Shown: positions 7,890 to 19,100, numbered from the stretch's first letter. The stretch: DNA of 64,000 bases from Parachlamydiales bacterium (GCA_020051075.1 JAGVJP010000120.1:1-64000); one strand, 5' to 3'. Numbers and translations: made by a program. The notes: generated by a model not told the origin, from the letters alone.

Positions 7890-10205
7890 ATGCAACAGTC
7901 TGTTTCTTCATCAGTGGTTGCGCCATGGGTTGCTCGTTTAGCACATGGCGCTCGTTGTTTATGGGTAATCAATCGATCGACAGGGACGATCACGTGGAAA
8001 CGTCGAGATGACTATTCCTGTTTCAGAGAGAAAAGCCATCTGACTTCAGTTTTTGAACAGATGTCAGCAGATTTAAGCAGGTCTCCATCTGCCGATCCAA
8101 ATGATCTAACACTTCTTTGCAAGCTCCGATCTAGGGTAATAAAGAAGTATCAGAGATATAACACAGTTCACTGCTGGCTCTATAAATGGTTATTCGCGGG
8201 TCAACTTGAGTCGACCTATCGCACCCTCCTTAACCGTATTGACACATCTCTTTACACATGCCTATCTTCTTGCCGTCAGGTGCCCGAATTAGGAAGGGTG
8301 AACGATCAAGAGAGGCTTTTTTCTCTCCTTATCGAACGAAATACTGCTGGGCAGCAAAATGAGAGTTTGTTTATTTTTTTAAGCCGTTATCCTCAATTTT
8401 TGAGTCGAGTTGAGACTGAAACGATACAGACAAACCTATCTAGAATACCTATTGCGAATCTTTCACAGCTTTCTCAAGTGCAAGTTGCGTCGATATTACC
8501 TACTATCAATGCTCCTCTTCCAGATGAGGGGCAAGGGAACACTTCTACATCTCCTTCTTCGAGGGATGCAAGCGCTTCATCTGAGTCACCTTCCTCGACT
8601 AGAGATCGGAATTCCCCTGGAGCGCAGCGGCTGCTTGCCATCGGGATCGCAAGGTTACACGAATTCGGCCTCCTGAGTCGCGTGAACTTGGAAATGTTTC
8701 ATCCTGATGAATTGATGCAATTTATTGGGGATCGGCAGGATTTAATCCCCAGCCTTATCGGGAGCATTGCTTCCTCACAAAATGAGAGTGTATTTGACTT
8801 TGCAGACCGTTTTCCTCAATACCTGAGCAGGATAACACCTGAAGCGATACAGGCCAACCTTTCTAGAATCCCTATTGCAAATTTATCGAACCTTTCTCAA
8901 GGGCAAGTCGCAGCGATATTGCCTCATATCAATGCTCCTGTTCTCAATGAGGCCCTTTCGCAGAGTGCAAGCTCTTCTGAACAGAATGCAAATCCTCCTT
9001 CGGGAGAAGCGAGTTCACCCTCGGAGAATGCAAACCCCTCTTCTTTGACCACTCATCGGAATTCTCCTGGAGCGCAGCGGCTGCTTGCCATCGGAATCGG
9101 AAAGTTGCATGAGTTTGGCCTCCTTGGACAAGTGCACTTGGGAATGTTTCACCCCGATGAATGGATGCTATTTATTGGAGATCGACAAGATTTAGTCCCC
9201 AATTTGATCGAAAGCAGCGCTGTTTTATCACTTGCGAGTGTGTTTAGCTTTACAGACCGTTATCCTCAATTTCTGAGCGACGTTCCTGTTCCTACCGTAA
9301 AGGCGAATCTTGCAAGGATACCAATCCAGAACTTTTCAAACCTCTCTCGGGAGCAGGTCGTCGAAATATTACCCATGATCAATGACCCAATTTTTGAAGA
9401 CGGTGGCATCAGTGTGTCTTCTTCTCTATTTAATTCTGCAATCTGGTCGGTTGGTCCGCGACGGTTGATTGCAATTGGGATAGCAAGATTGTACGAATTC
9501 GGCCTTCTTGGTCAAATCAACTTAGGGTTTTTTGATGACAATGAATTGATTCAGTTTATCAGTGGTCGAGGGGATTTACTCCCTCATGTGGAGTTTGGAG
9601 GACTAGAAGCAAGTCTACAACGAATACCAATACCAATGATCAGAGATTTTGAAGATACACTTTTGCAGCGATTTTCTCTTTCTTCATTGGGTGAAGAGAC
9701 AGTAAGAGAAATTGGGCTGTGGCGGTTTGCTCTTGAACAACTTGAACGACATTTTCGACAAAATCCCAATCTAATAAAGATGGTAGATAGATCGAGAATA
9801 ATGGCACTTGACGTCAGAACGTTGATGCCTTCGCTGATCGCTGTTTTGTATGATGATTTATCAGACTCTCAAACTAGAGAGATCAATTTGCACCACTTGC
9901 CAAAAGAAGAAATAGGAATCATTTTAGATGGAAAATACTCTCGGATCAAGCGGTTGGATGATTGGGGCGTCGCTCAAAACTATGAAAAACTTCCCGACGA
10001 GGCAAAGATAGTCATCTCTCAAGAATCCAATCACCAGAGCAGCGAGGCAACGGCAGCAGTCCCTCAAAGACTCAATCATTTTACAGCTAGTCAAATTCGT
10101 GCATTAGTTGCATATCGAAAGAGTATTACTGAAATAACTTCATTTCCAAGTAGCAGTTCTTCGACCACGACCAATTCTGACAGTTCTTCAAGTACGGGTC
10201 TTTAA
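7890..10205 (+). CDS. Large repeat protein, candidate secreted effector
   Basis: A 771-residue protein of no family I recognise. It is built from a repeated module: copies of SPGAQRLLAIGI begin near residues 241 and 391 (about 150-residue period), with a weaker copy near 520 (GPRRLIAIGI). Each module continues through HEFGLL, FHPDE, FIGDRQDL, LSRIPIANLS and ends near ILPxINxP; a half module lies at 145-212. Serine-rich, low-complexity linkers separate the modules (about 213-245 and 353-390) and the C-terminus is also Ser/Thr-rich. No signal peptide or membrane segment is seen. The architecture resembles helical-repeat effectors of intracellular bacteria, but that role is inference. Its last 18 bases overlap the convergent ATPase gene. 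Confidence 0.75.
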   Translation: MQQSVSSSVVAPWVARLAHGARCLWVINRSTGTITWKRRDDYSCFREKSHLTSVFEQMSADLSRSPSADPNDLTLLCKLRSRVIKKYQRYNTVHCWLYKWLFAGQLESTYRTLLNRIDTSLYTCLSSCRQVPELGRVNDQERLFSLLIERNTAGQQNESLFIFLSRYPQFLSRVETETIQTNLSRIPIANLSQLSQVQVASILPTINAPLPDEGQGNTSTSPSSRDASASSESPSSTRDRNSPGAQRLLAIGIARLHEFGLLSRVNLEMFHPDELMQFIGDRQDLIPSLIGSIASSQNESVFDFADRFPQYLSRITPEAIQANLSRIPIANLSNLSQGQVAAILPHINAPVLNEALSQSASSSEQNANPPSGEASSPSENANPSSLTTHRNSPGAQRLLAIGIGKLHEFGLLGQVHLGMFHPDEWMLFIGDRQDLVPNLIESSAVLSLASVFSFTDRYPQFLSDVPVPTVKANLARIPIQNFSNLSREQVVEILPMINDPIFEDGGISVSSSLFNSAIWSVGPRRLIAIGIARLYEFGLLGQINLGFFDDNELIQFISGRGDLLPHVEFGGLEASLQRIPIPMIRDFEDTLLQRFSLSSLGEETVREIGLWRFALEQLERHFRQNPNLIKMVDRSRIMALDVRTLMPSLIAVLYDDLSDSQTREINLHHLPKEEIGIILDGKYSRIKRLDDWGVAQNYEKLPDEAKIVISQESNHQSSEATAAVPQRLNHFTASQIRALVAYRKSITEITSFPSSSSSTTTNSDSSSSTGL

Positions 10206-12896
10206 AACACGATTTGTGAGCATACATAGAATCCATGCGATGACTGTTATTGCAGAGATGATTACCCATTCTGTTGAATGTAATGGCACCGTGTGAAAGA
10301 TACCCTGTAAAAAAGGAGTATAAACAATGAGCAGTTGTAATAGAAAAGAAATTCCCATTGCCACAATGATGTAAGGATTTGAAAGAATGTTGACATTGTA
10401 TGGTGCTCTGATGATTTGTACTGCCATGAGTTCTAAGATGACGAGCGTCGTAAAAGCCATCGTTTGAGCAAGTTCACCGCTTTGATGGATTCCAAAATAG
10501 CAGGCGGCTAATGTTCCAATTGCAATTATTACACTGAGCAGAAGCAGGTGAGCTGATCTTTTTCGAGGAATAATGGGGTCGGAAGGTTTTTTCGGAGATT
10601 TTTCCATTCCTTTTGGATCAATAGGGTCGAGGCCAATTGCAATAGCTGGAAAGCCATCAGAAGCTAAATTGATCCAGAGAATTTGCACTGCAGAAAGAGG
10701 AACGAAAGGGTTGCCAGAGAAATCGGTAAAACCAACGATCATTCCCATCAGAACAACAAGGATCTCAGCAATGTTTGAGGAGGCTAAATAACACACAAAT
10801 TTTGTAATGTTATCTTGAATCCCGCGCCCTTCTTCAATGGCGCTGACAATAGACGCAAAATTATCGTCAGAGATGACAATATCAGAAGCTTCTTTTGTTA
10901 CATCTGTTCCTGTTATTCCCATGGCGATGCCGATATCAGCTTCCTTGAGGGCTGGTGCATCATTTACTCCATCTCCTGTCATAGCCACAATAGCTCCTAA
11001 CGACTTCCAGGCATGTACGATTCTCAATTTATGTATGGCTGATGTCCGTGCATAAATAGCAATATTTTGTAAGCGGTTTTTCAGGGAATTTTCATCCATT
11101 TGATCGAGTTCGGCCCCTGTCACGACAGTAGAATCATTTTTTAATAAATTAAGCTCCTTAGCCACGGCAACAGCTGTATCTTTATGATCGCCAGTGATCA
11201 TCACTGTTACAATTCCTGCCTTGCCGCAGATTTCAATCGATTTCTTGACTTCAGGCCTAGGTGGATCCATCATGGCGATCAGTCCAACTATAATCAGGTG
11301 ATCTTCCAGAGAATGTGCGATTTCAGCATCTTGCGGTATTGGACGATACCCCACAGCAAGAACTCGAAGAGCTTGGCTTGCAAGATAAGCATTGGCATCT
11401 AAAATATTTTTTTTAAGCTCAATTGTTAGAGGATGTATTTCCTCATTCAGAAGAATAGATGTTGAATGGGCTAGTATTGAATCCACAGCACCTTTTATAA
11501 AGAGCGTGATCCCTGTAGGGGTTGTTCGAATCATACTCATCCTTTTTCTCTCAGAGTCAAAGGGGATTTCTGACAGAAGGGGATTTTCTCGGTCCAGGTC
11601 TTGCTTAAATAGATTGGCCTTCCCTGCAACTGAGAGCAAAGCCCCTTCGGTTGGATCTCCAGAGATTTCCCAAATCTTTGAATCCTTGTGGACTTGATGT
11701 AAATCTGCGCTGTTGCAAAGGACTCCAATTCTTAGTGCTGTGAGAAGTCCAGGAATATGATTGGGATTGATGGCGATGTGGTTAATTTCAAAGTTTCCTT
11801 CAGGATGATAACCGGTTCCAGTCACATCAATGAAAGTTTGATTAATCCAAATTGACCGTACAGCCATTTCATTTTGGGTGAGGGTTCCTGTTTTATCTGT
11901 GCAGATGACTGTTGTATATCCTAACGTTTCGATAGATGGCAGTCGACGAACTAATGCATTGCGGTTCGCCATCTTATGTACACCAATGGACAAGGCTATT
12001 GTGACAATAGCTAGGAGTCCTTCTGGAATAACTGCAACAGCAAGGCTAATTGAAATGAGGAAATTTTCTATTAAAGGGGTTCCCTTTAAAAAGCCCAAAG
12101 CAAAAACAAGACTCACAATCCCTAAACAAAACCATACAAGGCGAACCCCAATTTTTTGTAAACGGATTTGAAAAGGAGTTTGCTCTTCATTGTCGATTTG
12201 CAAAAGTGAAGCGATTTTACCTAGTTCAGTGTGAGTGCCTGTTTCAGTGATAATCATGTAACCTTTTCCGCTCAGAGCTATTGTACCGAGAAAACCCATG
12301 TTTTTCTTATCACCAACTGATAGCTCACATGTTTCCAGAAGAGGGTTTGCTGTTTTATGAATAGGTATTGATTCTCCTGTGAGGGCAGATTCCTGCGTCG
12401 ACAATCCAAATGACTGAATGAATCTGCCATCGGCAGGAATACGATCGCCTGCCTCAATGAGAACTAGATCACCCGGGACAATATCTTTTGAGGGAAGCGT
12501 TTGTAATTTTCCATCGCGCATAATTTTAGACGTGGGGTTGACCAATTTCTTTAAAGCTGCGAGAGATTGTTCAGCTCGATACTCATGGAAGAATCCCAGG
12601 AATGCGTTAAGAATAATGATCGCAATAATTGCTATAGAATCTATCCATTCTCCTAAGATGCCGGCAATGATTGCTGCAGCAATCAATATCCAAACAATAG
12701 AATTGGAAAATTGATCAAGAAGAAGATGAAGAGAAGATGATCTTTTTGTCTCTGTCAGTTGATTTGGCCCAAATTTTTCTAATCGTTTTTGAGCTTCATG
12801 TGGACTCAATCCCCGATCCGAATCGGTATTGAGATTGTGACTAATTTCTTGTTTTGACTGAAGCCACCAATTTTTGCTTTTTTCTTGTGTATTCAT
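10188..12896 (-). CDS. Cation-transporting P-type ATPase (Ca2+-ATPase type)
   Basis: A 902-residue P2-type ATPase. In order: an N-terminal cation-ATPase domain, LTGES actuator loop (172-176), the PEGL ion-site motif (291-294), the phosphorylation motif DKTGTLT (334-340, Asp334), the TGDGVNDAP hinge, and a C-terminal transmembrane bundle containing WINLASDG. The PEGL motif and the Asn/Asp-containing later helix fit Ca2+-type pumps of the SERCA/PMCA kind, so export of Ca2+ (or Mn2+) from the cytosol is likely. The exact ion cannot be fixed by reading. It follows the ExoD gene by only four bases on the same strand, so the two are probably one transcript. Confidence 0.92.
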   Translation of the reverse strand: MNTQEKSKNWWLQSKQEISHNLNTDSDRGLSPHEAQKRLEKFGPNQLTETKRSSSLHLLLDQFSNSIVWILIAAAIIAGILGEWIDSIAIIAIIILNAFLGFFHEYRAEQSLAALKKLVNPTSKIMRDGKLQTLPSKDIVPGDLVLIEAGDRIPADGRFIQSFGLSTQESALTGESIPIHKTANPLLETCELSVGDKKNMGFLGTIALSGKGYMIITETGTHTELGKIASLLQIDNEEQTPFQIRLQKIGVRLVWFCLGIVSLVFALGFLKGTPLIENFLISISLAVAVIPEGLLAIVTIALSIGVHKMANRNALVRRLPSIETLGYTTVICTDKTGTLTQNEMAVRSIWINQTFIDVTGTGYHPEGNFEINHIAINPNHIPGLLTALRIGVLCNSADLHQVHKDSKIWEISGDPTEGALLSVAGKANLFKQDLDRENPLLSEIPFDSERKRMSMIRTTPTGITLFIKGAVDSILAHSTSILLNEEIHPLTIELKKNILDANAYLASQALRVLAVGYRPIPQDAEIAHSLEDHLIIVGLIAMMDPPRPEVKKSIEICGKAGIVTVMITGDHKDTAVAVAKELNLLKNDSTVVTGAELDQMDENSLKNRLQNIAIYARTSAIHKLRIVHAWKSLGAIVAMTGDGVNDAPALKEADIGIAMGITGTDVTKEASDIVISDDNFASIVSAIEEGRGIQDNITKFVCYLASSNIAEILVVLMGMIVGFTDFSGNPFVPLSAVQILWINLASDGFPAIAIGLDPIDPKGMEKSPKKPSDPIIPRKRSAHLLLLSVIIAIGTLAACYFGIHQSGELAQTMAFTTLVILELMAVQIIRAPYNVNILSNPYIIVAMGISFLLQLLIVYTPFLQGIFHTVPLHSTEWVIISAITVIAWILCMLTNRVLKTRT

Positions 12897-12900
12897 TCTG

Positions 12901-13548
12901 TTAGAAAGTGAATGTTATGAAGTAAAATGCTGCTGAGATAAAATATATTAGTGTTATTGAAGAAGCAAGATAGCCGAAGAGGATAAAGAGTCCGTCGTCT
13001 TCTAACAATCCCAATCCGAAGAGAAGTATCGACCAGGCAGCTATCAGATTTGAAAAGGGAAGAGGCACTGGTAATGCTAGGCAAATCCCCATGATCACAA
13101 TCACTGTGCTATTGATGATTTGAAAGAGTGGATAATTGCACAACCAAGATAGTCTAGGATAAACCCAAGATTTCAATTTTTTTAACATCCAAAGAATGCT
13201 CGCCGTAATTTTCTGCAAAGTCTCTGGAGTTATTGTTCTTTTGAGAATGGCCTTTGGTAGCCATACATACTTTCCTAACGCCATCTTTAAGCCTATAAAG
13301 GCAATGGCGATTCCAAATGGAGTTGATAATCCCGGAATTTGAAGAGGTTGGCAAAAAGGCAGGCATAAGAAGAGAAGGATTAACGATTGTCCTTTTCCAG
13401 ATAGAATATGCAAGACTTCTTCTACTGAAACTGGAGAATGCTTTCCTATCTCCTGTAAGAGTAAAATATTTTTTTCTGTCGATGAGTCTTGTTTTGTTTT
13501 TTTCACAACTCTGCCGATCGTGTGTTGAGCGGGAGTGTGATTTCTCAC
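12901..13548 (-). CDS. ExoD family membrane protein
   Basis: A 215-residue integral membrane protein with about four hydrophobic segments. The segment FLCLPFCQPLQIPGLSTPFG and the later ALPVPLPFSN are hallmarks of the ExoD (exopolysaccharide synthesis) family. The biochemical role of the family is unresolved. It directly precedes the P-type ATPase gene on the same strand and probably shares its promoter. Confidence 0.85.
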   Translation of the reverse strand: MRNHTPAQHTIGRVVKKTKQDSSTEKNILLLQEIGKHSPVSVEEVLHILSGKGQSLILLFLCLPFCQPLQIPGLSTPFGIAIAFIGLKMALGKYVWLPKAILKRTITPETLQKITASILWMLKKLKSWVYPRLSWLCNYPLFQIINSTVIVIMGICLALPVPLPFSNLIAAWSILLFGLGLLEDDGLFILFGYLASSITLIYFISAAFYFITFTF

Positions 13549-13575
13549 AACTCCCTGCTTTGGGGCTTGGTCGGA

Positions 13576-15222
<1,647 letters not shown>

Positions 15223-15543
15223 TTATTTTTCGACAATTGCCACAATGTCATCGGCGCGGAGAATGACAAATTCTTCACCGTCTAAACTGACTTCTTGACC
15301 TGAGTATTTCTCCATTAAGATAATATCACCGAGCTTGACAGGCATGGGGATGAGGGCGCCGTTTTTATCTTTTTTCCCTAGGCCAACGGCAACAACTTCA
15401 GCCTGTTCTTGCTTTTTCTTCGCAGTGTCAGGAAGGATGATTCCTCCTTTAAGCTTCTCTTCTGCCGCTAATCGGCGAACGAGAACTCTGTTTCCAAGAG
15501 GTTTTAGCTTAATAGCTTGGGAAGTGGCTTGAGCTTGTGTCAT
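15223..15543 (-). CDS. groES: Co-chaperonin GroES
   Basis: A 106-residue co-chaperonin that caps GroEL. It carries the mobile-loop and roof signatures of the family (LGNRVLVRR near the start, then GGIILPDTAKKK) and ends with the usual strand VILRADDIVAIVE. The first ten residues (Thr/Gln/Ala-rich) are a short extension relative to E. coli GroES. It is the first gene of the groES-groEL operon, preceded by a CIRCE operator. Confidence 0.96.
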   Translation of the reverse strand: MTQAQATSQAIKLKPLGNRVLVRRLAAEEKLKGGIILPDTAKKKQEQAEVVAVGLGKKDKNGALIPMPVKLGDIILMEKYSGQEVSLDGEEFVILRADDIVAIVEK

Positions 15544-15579
15544 AGATAATCTCCTAGTTAGGGTTATTTCAAAGGCTAG

Positions 15580-15608
15580 AGAATAACTCAGCGCCGATTT
15601 TTGCGCAA
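15580..15608 (-). promoter_or_regulatory. Candidate groE promoter
   Basis: On the minus strand, TTGCGC (15603-15608) and TATTCT (15580-15585) are separated by 17 bases, a plausible sigma-70-type pair about 36 bases before groES. This is pattern reading only. It would place the CIRCE element upstream of the -35 box rather than over the start point. Confidence 0.4.
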
Positions 15609-15625
15609 TTAAATTAGCACTAAAA

Positions 15626-15652
15626 TTAGCACTAATCTTAATGAAGTGCTAA
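15626..15652. promoter_or_regulatory. CIRCE operator (HrcA binding site)
   Basis: TTAGCACTA (15626-15634), a 9-base spacer, then AAGTGCTAA (15644-15652). This matches the CIRCE consensus in 16 of 18 arm positions with the canonical spacer. It is the binding site of the heat-shock repressor HrcA and lies 83 bases upstream of groES, so groES-groEL is expected to be HrcA-regulated. A second left half-site TTAGCACTA occurs at 15614-15622. Confidence 0.9.
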
Positions 15653-15656
15653 GCGC

Positions 15657-17459
15657 TCAGAGGAGTTCCTCTAATTCCGTTAGCAGGCGATCGAAATAGT
15701 CGATGGCAGCATGGATAGGTTCTGGCGTCGTCATGTCGATGCCAGCCATTTTAAGCATGTCAATGGGGTACTTGCTCGACCCTCCTTTGAGGAAGGAGAG
15801 ATAAGCTTCCCGCTCTTTTTCCCCACCTTTGACGACTTTGTTCGCGAGCGCTAAAGCGGCACTGATTCCTGTTGCATATTGGTAAACATAGAAATTATAG
15901 TAGAAATGGGGAATGCGGGCCCATTCGATGGCGATTTCAGGGTCGCTGACTAAAGCGGGTCCGAAATACGTTTGATTCAATTTGACATACTCTTTTTTTA
16001 ATAGATCAGGCGTCAAAGGAATTTGCTCTTCAACATATTGGTGAATCATCAGTTCAAACTCTGCAAACATGGTCTGGCGGAAGAGAGTCCCACGGATATC
16101 TTCGATCTTTTGGTTGATGAGAAAAATCTTTTCCTCTCGACTTTGACTGCGTTCAATAAGAAGCCGCGTCAGGAGATCTTCATTAAAAGTGGAGGCGACC
16201 TCAGCTAAGAAGATTGTGTAGTCGCTATAGTGGTAAGGCTGGTGCTTGCAGCTATAGAAGCTGTGCATGCTATGACCGACCTCATGGGCTAATGTGAAGA
16301 CATCCCGTAAGATCCCTTTATAATTCATCAAAATATAGGGCATGCTATCATAACAGCCGCTGGAATAAGCACCTGATCTTTTGTTTTCATTTTCATATCG
16401 ATCGACCCATCGGCCCTGTTTGAGTCCACGTCGTAACTCATTTTGATAGTCAACTCCTAAAGGGTGGACAGATTCGATCACTAGATCTTCAGCCTCTTCA
16501 TAGGACATGCGGATGTCGACAGCTTGGGTCAGAGGAACGTGGATATCGTAGTGATGCAGTTCTTTCAGGTTGAGCACTCGCTTGCGGATTTCCATATAGC
16601 GGTGATGAACGTTTAGGCGATCATGAACAGCCTGAACAAGAGCATGAAAAACACTCGTTTCAATATTTTTCGGATAAAGCGCAGCATTTAAACAGGAAGG
16701 GTAATGGCGTGAGCGCGCTTGAAAAAGATGGCTTTGCACTTGTCCATTTAACAATTCGCAGAGCGTATTCTCATATTTTTCGTATTGAGTACAATATTTA
16801 TTGAAGGCATTTTTCCGCAGCTGGCGATCATGATCGCGAATATAAAGAGCGTAAGTGGCATGTGAGAGTGGTTTAGAGGCGCCGCTGCTGTCAGAGACCT
16901 CACCAAATTTAAAATCTGCATCGTTAATTGCACTAAAAGCTTTGGATGGAGTTTGGAGAGACTGTCCTGCAAGAGCGATGAGCTTTTCATTCTCAGGTGA
17001 TAAGGTGTGTTTCTTTAACCGCATCATCTTTTCTAGAAAGAAGTGGTAATCGGCAAGAAGAGGAGAGGCGAGATAATGGCTAAGTGTTGATTCGGGAAGA
17101 GAGAGCAGCTCTGGTTGAAACCATGCAGACTCTTCAGCGAAAGAATGGGCAAGGGTGGTGATTTTTTCATAGTCTTTTTTGTATTCTGAATTGGCAATAT
17201 CTTCGTCATGCCGAAGATGAGCATACGTGTAGAGTTTGGATATCTGCCTATCGATTCCAAGGAATAGTTCCAGTGCTTTTTTTAATTGCTCAGGCCCTTG
17301 ATTTAGAGTTCCCATGTAAGAATGGAGCATGGGCCAATTGTGTTTTTCTTTATGGTCTTTAATCAGATCCTTGACTGATTGTTTCCAAGAAGTTTGTGAA
17401 GAAAATAAGGACTCAACGTTCCAACGATCTTCTACTGCGACATCACTTCTTTTTTTCAT
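15657..17459 (-). CDS. pepF: Oligoendopeptidase F (M3 family)
   Basis: A 600-residue zinc metallopeptidase of the M3B oligoendopeptidase F group, cytoplasmic, cleaving peptides of roughly 7-17 residues. The zinc site HEVGH lies at residues 392-396, with the third ligand Glu in the downstream EVASTFNE segment. The length and the C-terminal YQYATGIS and YPIDMLKMAG segments are typical. The stop codon is only four bases before the CIRCE element of groES-groEL, so it may read through into that operon. Confidence 0.95.
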   Translation of the reverse strand: MKKRSDVAVEDRWNVESLFSSQTSWKQSVKDLIKDHKEKHNWPMLHSYMGTLNQGPEQLKKALELFLGIDRQISKLYTYAHLRHDEDIANSEYKKDYEKITTLAHSFAEESAWFQPELLSLPESTLSHYLASPLLADYHFFLEKMMRLKKHTLSPENEKLIALAGQSLQTPSKAFSAINDADFKFGEVSDSSGASKPLSHATYALYIRDHDRQLRKNAFNKYCTQYEKYENTLCELLNGQVQSHLFQARSRHYPSCLNAALYPKNIETSVFHALVQAVHDRLNVHHRYMEIRKRVLNLKELHHYDIHVPLTQAVDIRMSYEEAEDLVIESVHPLGVDYQNELRRGLKQGRWVDRYENENKRSGAYSSGCYDSMPYILMNYKGILRDVFTLAHEVGHSMHSFYSCKHQPYHYSDYTIFLAEVASTFNEDLLTRLLIERSQSREEKIFLINQKIEDIRGTLFRQTMFAEFELMIHQYVEEQIPLTPDLLKKEYVKLNQTYFGPALVSDPEIAIEWARIPHFYYNFYVYQYATGISAALALANKVVKGGEKEREAYLSFLKGGSSKYPIDMLKMAGIDMTTPEPIHAAIDYFDRLLTELEELL

Positions 17460-17560
17460 GCGATAACCCCCATTTTTCAGAAAAAGTTTGCTATTAAATT
17501 CTCAGACCCATTATACCAGCATCTCATCGATAAGGATATTGGATTAGAGGATAAAACGCG

Positions 17561-17857
17561 ATGGTAAATGAACTTCCTAAGAAACCAATTGCAAAAGGAA
17601 AGTTTATAGTCCAAAATGACCGTGGGCTTCACACCCGTCCTTCAACAGAATTAGTTAAATGCGCAGGTTCATTTCGATGCCGCGTCTTACTGACTTATCA
17701 TAAGCACTCAGTGAATGCTAAATCGCTGTTAGGGATCTTAATGCTTGGGGCGGTTAAAGGGGCTAAAATAAAAATTGAGGCTGAAGGCGATGATGCTGAG
17801 AGAGCTGTTGAATCTATCATTGAATTAGCTAATAACAAATTTTATATCAATTATTAA
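17561..17857 (+). CDS. ptsH: HPr family phosphocarrier protein
   Basis: A 98-residue HPr. The phosphorylated histidine is His24 in RGLHTRPS (21-28), and the regulatory serine of Gram-positive-type HPr corresponds to Ser55 in AKSLLGIL. The N-terminus is about nine residues longer than usual. Chlamydiae have HPr, Enzyme I and HPr kinase but few sugar permeases, so a regulatory rather than transport role is likely (established for the group, not shown here). No other PTS gene lies in the window. Confidence 0.93.
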   Translation: MVNELPKKPIAKGKFIVQNDRGLHTRPSTELVKCAGSFRCRVLLTYHKHSVNAKSLLGILMLGAVKGAKIKIEAEGDDAERAVESIIELANNKFYINY

Positions 17858-17860
17858 TTA

Positions 17861-17957
17861 AAACACAGAGACAGAGGGCACGGAGAGATATCTATTTATT
17901 CTGTGCCTTTCGATGCCTGCGTTAATTGATTATTCTCTATGTTTACCCTCTGTGTTT
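17861..17957. repeat. Intergenic inverted repeat, family B copy 1
   Basis: Words such as AAACACAGAGACAGAGGGCA on the left and CCCTCTGTGTTT on the right form an imperfect inverted repeat between convergent genes (ptsH and the bifunctional nuclease). It closely resembles 62310-62394, including the shared inner word ATGTTTACCCTCTGTGTT. It may serve as a bidirectional terminator. Confidence 0.75.
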
Positions 17958-17972
17958 CTATTTCCTCTTGGA

Positions 17973-18386
17973 TTACTCCTCAACAGGGATTGTTTTTTCA
18001 AGAACTTCTTTTGTGCAGTAAATCGGGGCATTGCCAGTTAGAGCTAAAATAAGGGAATCGCTGGGCCGAGCGTCGATTTCTATGATGTGTCTGATATCGC
18101 CTAGGTCTTGTTCTAAAAAAAGATGTGCATAGTAGATTGTGTCTTGTACGTCGTAGATGACAACCTGCTTGACGCGGATTTCGGTGCCTTTGAAGATTTT
18201 GTCTATGAGTTCATGTGTTTGAGGACGAGTACTCTCGACTTCTGTCAGAATCATCTGCAACGTTTTACCAACATTAGGTTCAGTATAGATAGCAAATCGC
18301 TTCTCTTGTCCTTTTAAGATAATGACAGTGTAGGTCTTCGTCTGCATGATCTTGTCAAATGAAAGTTGTAATAATTCTGATTCCAT
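17973..18386 (-). CDS. Bifunctional nuclease family protein (DUF151)
   Basis: A 137-residue protein of the DUF151/bifunctional nuclease family. The diagnostic block IEIDARPSDSLILAL lies near residues 102-116, and the upstream FYAHLF-like strand (IYYAHLFLE) is also conserved. Some plant and bacterial members have DNase/RNase activity; the bacterial role is not settled. It follows rpiA by 18 bases on the same strand, so it is likely in the same transcript. Confidence 0.88.
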   Translation of the reverse strand: MESELLQLSFDKIMQTKTYTVIILKGQEKRFAIYTEPNVGKTLQMILTEVESTRPQTHELIDKIFKGTEIRVKQVVIYDVQDTIYYAHLFLEQDLGDIRHIIEIDARPSDSLILALTGNAPIYCTKEVLEKTIPVEE

Positions 18387-18404
18387 TTTCCTTGTCCGTA
18401 TTTC

Positions 18405-19100
18405 CTATGTAAGAATTGTGACATTTCCATTTTGATATCCAACAACGACTCTCCCTGCGATATGGAAGAAGAGGCCAGTCTCAACAACTCCTGGAATAAG
18501 TTTAATTTTTTCATGTTCCTTTTCAGGCTCGTTGATAGCACTGTGAATGTGTATATCGAAGATGTAATTTCCATTATCAGTGATGAATAAATCTCCCGAT
18601 TCTTTGAAACGGATCGTCCCTTCATAACCTATTGCTTCTAGCCTTTTGATTGTTGTCTTGCAAGCAAAGCGAACGATCTCTACTGGGAGGGGAGCTCCTC
18701 CTAACTGTTTGACTAGTTTGCTCTCGTCGATGATCACCACCATTTCCTTACTGGCTAATGCTACCAGCTTCTCTCTTAGTAATGCCCCTCCCCCTCCTTT
18801 AATCATATTCTTATGAGGGTCCAGTTCATCTGCGCCATCGACAGTCAGATCGAGAGAATCAACAGCATCCGAGTCTAATAAAGGGATTCCAGCAATCTGC
18901 GCCTTCTGCAAAGAGTTCTGAGACGTGGCGACAGCATGGATAGAGAGTCCATCCCGACAGCGTTTTGCCAAAGCTTCAAGAAAAAATGCAGTTGTCGAAC
19001 CAGTCCCAAGGCCTACCAACATACCCTCTTCAATAAGATTTGCTGCAGCATAACCGGCGGATTTTTTTGCTGTATCATTTGAGGTCTTTGTTCTTGCCAT
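18405..19100 (-). CDS. rpiA: Ribose-5-phosphate isomerase A
   Basis: A 231-residue enzyme interconverting ribose 5-phosphate and ribulose 5-phosphate in the non-oxidative pentose phosphate pathway. Motifs: GLGTGSTT (31-38) for phosphate binding, DGADELD (89-95), the catalytic GGGGALLREK (102-111) and the late GVVETGLF. It is full length and heads a two-gene transcript with the DUF151 gene. It is divergent from the NIF3 gene. Confidence 0.96.
   Translation of the reverse strand: MARTKTSNDTAKKSAGYAAANLIEEGMLVGLGTGSTTAFFLEALAKRCRDGLSIHAVATSQNSLQKAQIAGIPLLDSDAVDSLDLTVDGADELDPHKNMIKGGGGALLREKLVALASKEMVVIIDESKLVKQLGGAPLPVEIVRFACKTTIKRLEAIGYEGTIRFKESGDLFITDNGNYIFDIHIHSAINEPEKEHEKIKLIPGVVETGLFFHIAGRVVVGYQNGNVTILT

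Noticed and set aside
11392-11697. Antisense frame of 101 codons inside the P-type ATPase gene
   Set aside because: Shadow frame over an intact conserved gene.
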